The translations under genes were made by a program, and so were the position numbers. A stretch of DNA of 64,000 nt, from the NCBI RefSeq assembly GCF_000025545.1, contig NC_013889.1:1047501-1111500 (forward strand), read 5' to 3'. Below, piece by piece: positions 57,729 to 64,000 of the stretch; position 1 is the first letter of the stretch; each line of letters begins with the position of its first letter. Origin of the DNA: Thioalkalivibrio sp. K90mix (GTDB lineage: Bacteria > Pseudomonadota > Gammaproteobacteria > Ectothiorhodospirales > Ectothiorhodospiraceae). Under the pieces are notes generated by a model. The model made no database searches, had not been told where the DNA came from, and worked only from the letters and a program-made list of their open reading frames with translations.

Positions 57729-59612
57729 TCAGGCGGAGCGGCGCTTGACCGACAGGGTGCCGTCACCGCGGCTGTCGGCGGCCTTGCGGCTCGGCGCCTT
57801 GCGCGGCTTTCCGGCAGCCGCATAGGCCGGGCGCTTGCCGTTGGCCGGGGCCGGGCCGCGCCGCTTGGCGGCCGGCTTGCCGGGACCACGGGGCTTGCGC
57901 GCGGCCGGGGCGTGGCGCTCGGTCGCACGCGAGTCCCGGGTCGGCACGGAGCGCGCCATCTCCAGGCGACGGTTGGCGACATGGATATTGCCCAGTCGGC
58001 GCACTGCGGCCTCGTCCAGCGCGGCCGGCAGGTCCACATGGCTGTGGTCGTCCTGCAGGCCGATCCGGCCGATGTCGCGGCCGTTCAGGCCACCCTCGTT
58101 GGCCAGCGCGCCGACAATCGCGCCGGGCGCGATGCCGTGATTGCGACCGACCGGCATGTAGTAGCGCACCATGTCCGCTTCCGGCCCACGGTCCTTGCCG
58201 CGGCTGGGGCGGGGGGCGCGGTCACGGTTGCGATCCGCACGATGACTGTCGCGCTCGGGTCGGCTGGCGGCCGCCGTCACCGGGTCGTGCGCGTTGGGCG
58301 TGCCATCCAGCGGCGTGCCCTGGGTTGCCAGGGCGAGCAGGGCGCGGGCGAGATCGCGTTCGCCCATCTGGCCGTTGGCCAGCAGTCGGTCCAGCAGGGC
58401 GTCGAGCTGTGGCGATGCTTCGCCGGCCAGCTCGGCCTGCAGGCGTTCGGCCAGGCGCTCCTCGCGGCGGGCGATCACGGCGGCGCGATCCGGGACCTTC
58501 TGCTCGCGCACGGGCTTGCCGGTCAGGCGTTCGATATCGCGCAGCATGCGCCGCTTGCGCGGCTCCAGGAACAGGATCGCACGGCCCTTGCGTCCGGCGC
58601 GGCCGGTGCGGCCGATGCGGTGCACGTACACCTCGGCATCGCCCGGGGCGTCGTAGTTGAAGACATGGGTGATGCGCGGGACATCGATGCCGCGGGCGGC
58701 CACGTCGGTGGCCACGATCACGTCCAGACGGCCATCGCGCAGGTCGGCGACTACGCGCTCGCGCTCGCCCTGTTCCATGTCGCCATTAAGCGGGGAGGAC
58801 TGCACGCCCTGGGCATTCAGGGCCTCGGCGATCTCCGCGGTCGCGGCCTTGGTACGGGCAAACACGATCGCTGCGTCCAGTCCCGCTTCCACCTCGATCA
58901 TCCGGCCCAGGGCCTCGGTCTTGTGGCGCTGGTCGACCAGGCAGTAGCTCTGGTCGATGTCGGTGCCGGCCTCGTTGCCCGCGCCAATGCGGATTTCCTG
59001 CGGCTCGCGCATGTGGCGGTGCGCGATACGGCGGATCGGTGCCGGCATGGTCGCGGAGAACAGCGTGGTCTGGCGCTCGGCCGGGGTCTGTTCGAGGATC
59101 CATTCGATCTCCTCCACAAAGCCCATGCGCAGCATCTCGTCGGCCTCGTCCAGCACCACCATGCGCAGCGCATCCAGTGTCAGCGTGCCGCGCTTGATGT
59201 GGTCAACCACGCGGCCGGGCGTCCCGACCACGACCTGCGCACCATCGCGCAGGGCGCGGATCTGCACGCCCATCGGCTGGCCGCCGTAGACCGGCAGGAT
59301 CTCGAGCCCGTCGATGCTGGCCGCGAAGCCCTCCAGGGCAGTGGCGACCTGGCCGGCCAGCTCGCGGGTCGGCGCGAGGATCAGCGCCTGCACGCGACGC
59401 TGCGCGGGATCGATCGAGTCGATCAGCGGCAGGCCGAAGGCGCCGGTCTTGCCGGTGCCGGTCTGGGCCTCGCCCAGCACGTCGTCGCCGGCCAGCAGGG
59501 CCGGGATGCACGCGGCCTGGACCGGGGTCGGGGTGGTGAAGCCCAGTTGCAACAGGGCACGGGCCAACGACTCGGACAGGCCGAGTTCGGCGAAGGAGGG
59601 GGATTCGGACAT
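57729..59612 (-). CDS. deaD: DEAD-box RNA helicase DeaD/CsdA
   Basis: A 627-residue RNA helicase. Helicase motifs: [98 protein letters not shown] dimerisation helix region (about residues 375-435) is followed by a DbpA-type RNA-binding domain (YYMPVGRNHGIAPGAIVGALANE) and a long basic tail rich in Arg, Pro and Lys. It acts in cold ribosome assembly and translation. A second DEAD-box gene (rhlE) lies 14 kb away. Confidence 0.95.
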   Translation of the reverse strand: MSESPSFAELGLSESLARALLQLGFTTPTPVQAACIPALLAGDDVLGEAQTGTGKTGAFGLPLIDSIDPAQRRVQALILAPTRELAGQVATALEGFAASIDGLEILPVYGGQPMGVQIRALRDGAQVVVGTPGRVVDHIKRGTLTLDALRMVVLDEADEMLRMGFVEEIEWILEQTPAERQTTLFSATMPAPIRRIAHRHMREPQEIRIGAGNEAGTDIDQSYCLVDQRHKTEALGRMIEVEAGLDAAIVFARTKAATAEIAEALNAQGVQSSPLNGDMEQGERERVVADLRDGRLDVIVATDVAARGIDVPRITHVFNYDAPGDAEVYVHRIGRTGRAGRKGRAILFLEPRKRRMLRDIERLTGKPVREQKVPDRAAVIARREERLAERLQAELAGEASPQLDALLDRLLANGQMGERDLARALLALATQGTPLDGTPNAHDPVTAAASRPERDSHRADRNRDRAPRPSRGKDRGPEADMVRYYMPVGRNHGIAPGAIVGALANEGGLNGRDIGRIGLQDDHSHVDLPAALDEAAVRRLGNIHVANRRLEMARSVPTRDSRATERHAPAARKPRGPGKPAAKRRGPAPANGKRPAYAAAGKPRKAPSRKAADSRGDGTLSVKRRSA

Positions 59613-59772
59613 GCTGGGGGTACTCGGGCGGGCCGGAACAAAGGCCCGGCGAAAATCGGATGAATCTACTCAGCGCGCATCATACACGAATTGCGGAACG
59701 AAATACGTCTGCGCATATGCAATAAAACTCTTGCCCGCGCAAAACACGGGCATTACGTGGGCTTGGGGTCTG

Positions 59773-60273
59773 CTACTGCCCCAGCCCGGTCAGCCGGGCC
59801 GGCTCCAGGATCTCGATCCAGTAGCCGTCCACGTCCTTCACGAAGGCGATGTCCTTCAGCCCACCCTCGTCCGGCCGCTTCACGAACTCGACGTTATTCT
59901 CGTCGAACCAGCGTACGGCCGCGTCCAGATCGGGGACCGAGAAGCAGATGTGGCCGAAGCCCTGCGGCTCCTCGTTGCCGTCGTGGTAGTGGAAGTCGGC
60001 GTCCTTCTCCGTTCCGTAGTTGTAGGTCAGCTCCAGGATGCCGCGCTGGCTGAACATCCAGCGGGTGGCCTCGCCGCCGTCCTTGGGCGGGTGGGGCTCG
60101 TCCTCGCCGATCTGCGCCAGGAAGTAGAGCGTGAACTCGAACTCCGGGAAGTCCAGCGTCTTGACCAGCTGCATGCCGAACACGCGCTGATAGAAGTCCA
60201 GTGCCTTCTGCGGATCCTTCACGCGCAGCATGGTGTGGTTGAAGCGAAAGCCTGCGGTGGGATTGTCGCTCAT
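59773..60273 (-). CDS. gloA: Lactoylglutathione lyase (glyoxalase I)
   Basis: A 166-residue metal enzyme converting the methylglyoxal-glutathione adduct to S-lactoylglutathione. Features: FNHTMLRVKDPQKALDFYQRVFGM (His metal ligand), ELTYNYGTEK (Glu), GHICFSV (His), and YWIEILEPAR (Glu). The length fits the type without the long N-terminal extension of eukaryotes. It acts upstream of glyoxalase II; the MBL gene at 55395 is one possible partner. Confidence 0.95.
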   Translation of the reverse strand: MSDNPTAGFRFNHTMLRVKDPQKALDFYQRVFGMQLVKTLDFPEFEFTLYFLAQIGEDEPHPPKDGGEATRWMFSQRGILELTYNYGTEKDADFHYHDGNEEPQGFGHICFSVPDLDAAVRWFDENNVEFVKRPDEGGLKDIAFVKDVDGYWIEILEPARLTGLGQ

Positions 60274-60370
60274 GGTGCGTCCTTGTATCGGCTAAAGGGG
60301 GGGGTGTCCCGGAAGACTGGAACACAGGGCCCGAGGTTCCCTCAAGTACCACCATCACACCGTCCGCGAT

Positions 60371-60477
60371 CCCCCGTCACTGCGAGGAGGCGCAGCCGAC
60401 GCGGCAGTTGGCCGGGTTTGCCCCACCGTCGGTGCCTGCGCTGGGAGATCGCTTCACTTTGCTCGCGATGACGGGGG
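60371..60477. repeat. Palindromic intergenic repeat (REP-like)
   Basis: CCCCCGTCA-ctgcgag at the left and ctcgcga-TGACGGGGG at the right bracket about 75 bp. This matches the widespread bacterial palindrome with GTCATTGCGAGG ends. It lies in the 229-bp gap between gloA and the lytic transglycosylase-like gene. Confidence 0.65.
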
Positions 60478-60502
60478 TTGAACGTGGTCCGTGGGGGTCC
60501 GG

Positions 60503-61177
60503 CTACTGTCGGCAGAACGGACCGAATTGGTAGAAGCGGCGGCAGCGGAACTCGGACTCGCAGCTTTGCAGTTGGGACTCGTAGCGGCCTGCGCGCTGCG
60601 CGACCTGTCGTGCCGCGGCCTGGACCTGGGGCTTGCTGCGGTAACTGCCGCGGTTATAGCCGCCCTGGCCCTCGTGGTAAGCCAGGTACAGGTGCTCGCT
60701 ATTGTGCAGGGAGACCCCGGTGATGCGCTGGGTGCGCGCGTTGTACCAGCCGATAAAGTCGGTCGCGTGCTTCATGTGTGTGCGCCGCGCCATCCGGCTT
60801 CCGGCATCCTCGCGGTACTCGCCCCAGACCGGGTCCTGCGCCTGGGCATAGCCATAGGCAGAGGAGGGACGGCGCCACGGGATAAATCCCAGCAGGCGTT
60901 CGCGATCCGGTCGCACATGGCTGCGGAACGACGACTCCTGCTGGATAAACGACATCTGTGTGGCGATGGGGGTGCCCCATTCGCGTTCGGAGTCGCGCGC
61001 GTAGTCGTACCAGCGCGGCTGGTCGCGGAAGATCTCGCAGATGTTGCTCTGATCCGACGGCGGCGATGGCGCCAGCGTCGCACAGCCCGCCGTGATCGCG
61101 GCCAGCGCCAGCAGCAGGCCCACGCGCAGCCCATTGAGCGCTACGGCCCGCCATTCCCCCTGATATGCCTTGCCCAC
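60503..61177 (-). CDS. Lipoprotein with SLT-like transglycosylase domain
   Basis: A 224-residue lipoprotein. A GTG start at 61177 (GGGAG upstream) gives a signal ending in the lipobox AITAGC. The mature domain has MSFIQQESSFRSHVRPDRER, with the probable catalytic Glu in QQESSF, and AYGYAQAQDPVWGEYR, like soluble lytic transglycosylases, then LYLAYHEGQGGYNRGSY. Cys at the C-terminus (SCESEFRCRRF) probably form disulfides. It probably cuts peptidoglycan in the periplasm or outer membrane. Confidence 0.82.
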   Translation of the reverse strand: MGKAYQGEWRAVALNGLRVGLLLALAAITAGCATLAPSPPSDQSNICEIFRDQPRWYDYARDSEREWGTPIATQMSFIQQESSFRSHVRPDRERLLGFIPWRRPSSAYGYAQAQDPVWGEYREDAGSRMARRTHMKHATDFIGWYNARTQRITGVSLHNSEHLYLAYHEGQGGYNRGSYRSKPQVQAAARQVAQRAGRYESQLQSCESEFRCRRFYQFGPFCRQ

Positions 61178-61369
61178 CCGAATCTCCCGCCCGGTTCCCC
61201 AGTGGCCGGCAGTATAAAGCACCCGCCACAGTGGCCAAGAGCGCGCCATGCGCCGTTCCCGGTTGGGGAGGTTGCCGCGGCCCCCGCGGCGCCTCGCAGC
61301 GTCGTGGCGATCTCCGTCCGGAGCTACCGAATCCTGCGTAATAGCGCCAATTGTAGATACCGTCTTGCC

Positions 61370-62362
61370 CTACGGGGTGCAAGGGGTTTCATGGCGGGCT
61401 TGATACGGGGTTTGGGATTTGAGCACACCGAAGGCGATGTGCAGGAGTTTGCGCATGGCCGCCCCGATCGCCGACATCTTGGCCTTGCCGCGTGTCAGCA
61501 GACGTTGATGTTGGTGTCGCACGTCCGGGTTGTACCGGGTCGCCACCACCGCCGCCATGTAGAGCGCCTTGCGCAGTCGGCTGGAACCGATCTTTGCCAA
61601 CCGCGAGGGCCGCCGGACCGTGGCCCCCGATTCTTCCAGGACCGGCGCCAGCCCATGGAACGCCGCCGCTTGTCGAGCGCTCGTGAACGCGCGGCTGCGC
61701 AGCGCTGCGGTCATCGAGGCCGACAGCACGCGGCCGATGCCGGGGATGCTCTCCAGCAAGGTCCGATCCCGCTTCAGGTGGTGATGGGCGTCGAAGTGAT
61801 CGTCGATCTGCTGCTGGAGCCGACGGTGTTCCTCACGCAGGGCCTGCAGGACGTTGTCGATCGACGCCTGAGCGAGGGTGTCCTCACTGAAACGCGCCTT
61901 CTCCAGGCGGTTCTCTTCGCGCCGCATATCCTGTTCCAGAGCCTCCAGGCGGCTGAGCAGGCGCTTGAGTTCCCGCACCTCCGGCGGTTCGGGCTGCCAG
62001 CGCCGTGGTGCGCGTTCGATGCCGTAGCGGGCCAGCATCATGCTGTCCTTGCGGTCGGTCTTGTTGCGCACCCCCATGCCCTTGGCATGCGAACGCACCT
62101 GGGCCGGGTTCAGCACGTGGACCTGCACCCCCTGATCATGAAGCCAGTACGCCAGCGGCTCGTGGTAGATGCCAGTGGCCTCCAGATACACATGGAGCCC
62201 CTCGGGGGTCTCGCCGGTGTTGCGCTCGAGCCAGTGCAGCAGCTCCCGGTACTGGTCTTGGCGGTTCGGGAACACCTTGGGCTTCACCTTGCCCGCCTCC
62301 AGATCCCGGACCCACATGCAGTCGAGCTTGTTCTTGCTAACATCAACGCCAATATGAGCCAT
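61370..62362 (-). CDS. IS110-family transposase
   Basis: A 330-residue DEDD transposase/recombinase. The N-terminal RuvC-like domain has IGVDVSKNKLD (Asp), LHVYLEATGIYHEPLA (Glu), and NKTDRKDSMMLARYG (Asp pair). The C-terminal transposase-20 domain has LESIPGIGRVLSASMTAALRS and FHGLAPVLEESGATVR, with the catalytic Ser in the usual GSS motif context (KIGSSRLRKALYMAA). IS110 enzymes use a bridge RNA encoded at one end of the element; the 5' side (62363-62551) is the candidate. Confidence 0.95.
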   Translation of the reverse strand: MAHIGVDVSKNKLDCMWVRDLEAGKVKPKVFPNRQDQYRELLHWLERNTGETPEGLHVYLEATGIYHEPLAYWLHDQGVQVHVLNPAQVRSHAKGMGVRNKTDRKDSMMLARYGIERAPRRWQPEPPEVRELKRLLSRLEALEQDMRREENRLEKARFSEDTLAQASIDNVLQALREEHRRLQQQIDDHFDAHHHLKRDRTLLESIPGIGRVLSASMTAALRSRAFTSARQAAAFHGLAPVLEESGATVRRPSRLAKIGSSRLRKALYMAAVVATRYNPDVRHQHQRLLTRGKAKMSAIGAAMRKLLHIAFGVLKSQTPYQARHETPCTP

Positions 62363-62545
62363 CTCGTCCTCTCGCCTTGTCCGTACAGCCTCACCCGTCC
62401 GTCACGGAGGGGGGTCTTGGATACCGTTCAAACTTCGAGATGAGAAAGGACTCGGGGCCAATCTACAGAACAGGTTCGTGACCTCAGGAGCCTGACGGGT
62501 TACCCGAGCCCAATACGGTTCATGGTAGCGATCCGTGAACCGCAA
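62363..62545 (-). ncRNA. Possible IS110 bridge RNA region
   Basis: About 183 noncoding bases directly upstream of the transposase, the place and size of the bridge RNA in the IS110 (IS621) group. A hairpin CGGTTCA...TGAACCG (62517-62542) is visible. A complete RNA fold with two loops matching donor and target was not worked out. Confidence 0.4.
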
Positions 62546-62551
62546 GACACA

Positions 62552-62624
62552 AGGAGCCTGCTTGCAGGCGAAGCTTCCGCCCGCGTCTGACTTTGGCAGG
62601 GGCTTCGCCTGCAAGCAGGCTCCT
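62552..62624. repeat. REP-like palindrome with 23-bp perfect arms
   Basis: AGGAGCCTGCTTGCAGGCG (start of the left arm, 62552-62574) is perfectly repeated in inverted form at 62602-62624, with a 27-bp spacer. The sequence resembles Pseudomonas-type REP/BIME units. It lies between the IS110 element and aat. Confidence 0.85.
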
Positions 62625-62645
62625 ACGGGGGTGGTGCGAAAGGTA

Positions 62646-63413
62646 TTACGAGGGGTGTGATGGGGGGGTGTTCCAGTCGGGGTCGAGGGGGCTCTGGGTC
62701 GGCGTGGTGCACCAGGGGCCCGGCTCGACGGGTTCGTTTGTGAGCTCGCGAATGCGTGCGATGAACTCGCGCCGGGGGAGGGTGATGGCGCCGAGGTTGC
62801 GCAGGTGCTCAGTCTCCATCTGCACATCCACCAGGGGCCAGTCCCAGGCGACCAGGTGGCGGCAAAGCCAGGCCAGCGCGATCTTGGAGGCGTCGCGCTC
62901 GCGCGAGAACATCGACTCGCCGCAGAACAGCCGCCCCACGGCCACGCCGTAGAGTCCGCCGATCAGACGCGGACCGTCCCAGACCTCCACCGAGTGCGCG
63001 TGCCCCGTGCGGTGCATCGCGATGTAGGCCTGCTGCATGCTTGCGGTAATCCAGGTGCCCTCGGCGTACTCGCGCGGCCCGGCGCAGGCTTCGATCACGG
63101 CCTCGAAGGCGCGATCGAAGCTGACCGTGTAGCCGCGATTGCGGATCGCCTTTTTCAGGCTGCGGTGCATCCGGAAGTGACCCGGTTCCAGCACCGCGCG
63201 CGGGTCCGGGCTCCACCACAGGATCGGCTGCCCGGCCTCGAACCAGGGGAACACACCGGAGCGATAGGCATTCAGCAGCCGTGGCACGGAGAGATCGCCG
63301 CCGGCGGCCAACAGGCCGTTCGGATCGGGCAGGGCATGCGCCGGGTCCGGGAATGGCGCGTCCGGGTGCTCCGGGTCGAGCCAGGGCAGGGTGATTTGCG
63401 GGCCACCGGTCAT
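62646..63413 (-). CDS. aat: Leucyl/phenylalanyl-tRNA-protein transferase
   Basis: A 255-residue enzyme of the N-degron pathway that adds Leu or Phe to proteins with N-terminal Arg or Lys. Family motifs: LAAGGDLSVPRLLNAYRSGVFPWFE, ILWWSPDPRAVL, GTWITASMQQAYIAMHRTGHAHSVEVWD, and GLYGVAVGRLFCGESMFSRERDASKIAL. The start at 63413 has GGAG upstream and the conserved N-terminus. The C-terminal tail is variable. Its neighbours clpA or infA are not in the window. Confidence 0.95.
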   Translation of the reverse strand: MTGGPQITLPWLDPEHPDAPFPDPAHALPDPNGLLAAGGDLSVPRLLNAYRSGVFPWFEAGQPILWWSPDPRAVLEPGHFRMHRSLKKAIRNRGYTVSFDRAFEAVIEACAGPREYAEGTWITASMQQAYIAMHRTGHAHSVEVWDGPRLIGGLYGVAVGRLFCGESMFSRERDASKIALAWLCRHLVAWDWPLVDVQMETEHLRNLGAITLPRREFIARIRELTNEPVEPGPWCTTPTQSPLDPDWNTPPSHPS

Positions 63414-63452
63414 GGGGTGCCTCTCCGTGGAGGGCGGTGCATACCCGAGGTC

Positions 63453-63484
63453 ATCCCGGACGCCGCTGCGCGGCGATCCGGGAT
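63453..63484. repeat. Short palindromic repeat (ATCCCGGA class)
   Basis: ATCCCGGA-CGCCGC-TG-CGCGGCG-ATCCGGGAT forms a near-perfect hairpin of about 15 bp. This is a common intergenic repeat type in many bacteria. It lies just upstream of aat. Confidence 0.6.
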
Positions 63485-63584
63485 CTTTGTCTTCGGCCAC
63501 AGGGCGGAGCGCAGGAGGCCCCGGCTTTTCGCTGCGCTGCAGCCGGGATTGCCTGTTGGAGATGCGAGATAACGGGGGTGGTTG

Positions 63585-63622
63585 GGAGCGAGCCTGGGGC
63601 TGGCCGCCCCCAGGCTCGCTCC
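63585..63622. repeat. REP-like palindrome with 15-bp arms
   Basis: GGAGCGAGCCTGGGG (63585-63599) and CCCCAGGCTCGCTCC (63608-63622) are perfectly complementary with an 8-bp spacer. This is a second REP-type element, close to the second IS110 transposase; REP elements are common IS110-family targets. The region 63414-63757 has no gene. Confidence 0.8.
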
Positions 63623-63757
63623 TGCCCCCGCGACCGACCCGTGATGGGGCATTCGGCCCTCGACATCACGGCCCGGCGGCGGGCCGGCTTCTTTTGTTGT
63701 TGACTTGGTTGGGCCGCAGCGGCGCGCCCGCAGACAATCCGAAGTCGAGGTTTCATC

Positions 63758-64000
63758 ATGCCTGATACCGATTTGAATGCCTTTAATGGCACTCCGCGTT
63801 GCCTGGGGATCGATGTAGCCAGGGCCCATGTCGTGATCCACGATTTGCACGCGGGGCGTACCCTCAGTGTAGAAAACGCGTCCGACGCCCTCCATACGGC
63901 CCTTGCGACCTGCGTGGGCCATGATCAGGTCGTGTGCGAAACGACCGGGGGCGACGAACGCGCAGTGCTGGACGTCGCCCCCGACCTGAACCTTCCGATC
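63758..64000 (+). CDS. IS110-family transposase, N-terminal part
   Basis: 81 residues of a second DEDD transposase, running off the right edge. The RuvC-like start has RCLGIDVARAHVVIHD (catalytic Asp) and the second motif QVVCETTGGDERAVLDVA (Glu), typical of IS110. It differs in sequence from the transposase at 61370, so it belongs to another element of the family. The upstream 344-bp gap holds the palindromes above. Confidence 0.85.
   Translation, partial: MPDTDLNAFNGTPRCLGIDVARAHVVIHDLHAGRTLSVENASDALHTALATCVGHDQVVCETTGGDERAVLDVAPDLNLPI

Larger units (their letters stand above)
61370..62551 (-). mobile_element. IS110-family insertion sequence, ends not defined
   Basis: The transposase gene plus a noncoding stretch upstream of it. 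IS110 elements lack large terminal inverted repeats, so ends cannot be drawn from one sequence. The right limit is placed just before the palindromic element at 62552; the left limit may be up to 120 bp beyond 61370. Confidence 0.5.

Overview
The window is a GC-rich, gene-dense chromosomal segment from a gammaproteobacterium. An acidic predicted proteome, a complete Mrp-type cation/proton antiporter operon, a SulP permease and E. coli-like core enzymes (GltA, DapC/DapD, FdxA, Aat, RhlE, DeaD) suggest a halophilic or alkaliphilic member of the Ectothiorhodospiraceae (Thioalkalivibrio-like). That placement is inference; no rRNA marker is present.

Layout. 0-13.9 kb: end of a SulP permease with a stress-protein partner, a two-component pair with an NtrC-type regulator, a PQQ sugar dehydrogenase, a GlcG-like protein, an acyltransferase-like membrane protein, two DUF2892 proteins, citrate synthase, a diguanylate cyclase, GlcD and a secreted hydrolase. 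13.9-21.1 kb: an overlapping eight-gene Mrp operon (E-F-G-B-C plus three NuoL/M/N-type subunits). 21.8-27.9 kb: a tightly overlapping operon for polyprenyl-phosphate-linked pentose, resembling the mycobacterial decaprenyl-phospho-arabinose route (UbiA-type phosphoribosyltransferase, flippase-like protein, DprE1, DprE2, HAD phosphatase, GT39). 28-30 kb: a lipoprotein and two membrane proteins. 30.3-35.5 kb: a VpsR-like sigma54 activator, an outer-membrane barrel, a C39-like peptidase and three exported proteins, one built of 14-residue repeats; this looks like a functional-amyloid (Fap-like) secretion locus and is the best candidate for an undescribed system.

36-46 kb: ferredoxin, an XPF-type nuclease, two large GGDEF-EAL proteins, RhlE and a chemoreceptor. 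46-48.7 kb: a 182-bp imperfect palindrome beside yffB-dapD-dapC. 48.8-54.4 kb: a segmental duplication (MBL hydrolase, glycosyltransferase, rhodanese) whose copies have decayed reciprocally, around a formylglutamate amidohydrolase/transglutaminase pair. 55-60.3 kb: tRNA-Arg with a duplicated 3' end and terminator, an MBL hydrolase, a methyltransferase, a HAD protein, DeaD and GloA. 60.3-64 kb: a lytic transglycosylase-like lipoprotein, Aat, two IS110-family transposases and several palindromic REP-like elements.

Themes: three cyclic-di-GMP enzymes and a regulator of a family that can sense this nucleotide point to surface attachment, together with the putative fibre locus and the lipid-linked sugar pathway. 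Many start codons were moved downstream to sites with a clear Shine-Dalgarno sequence.
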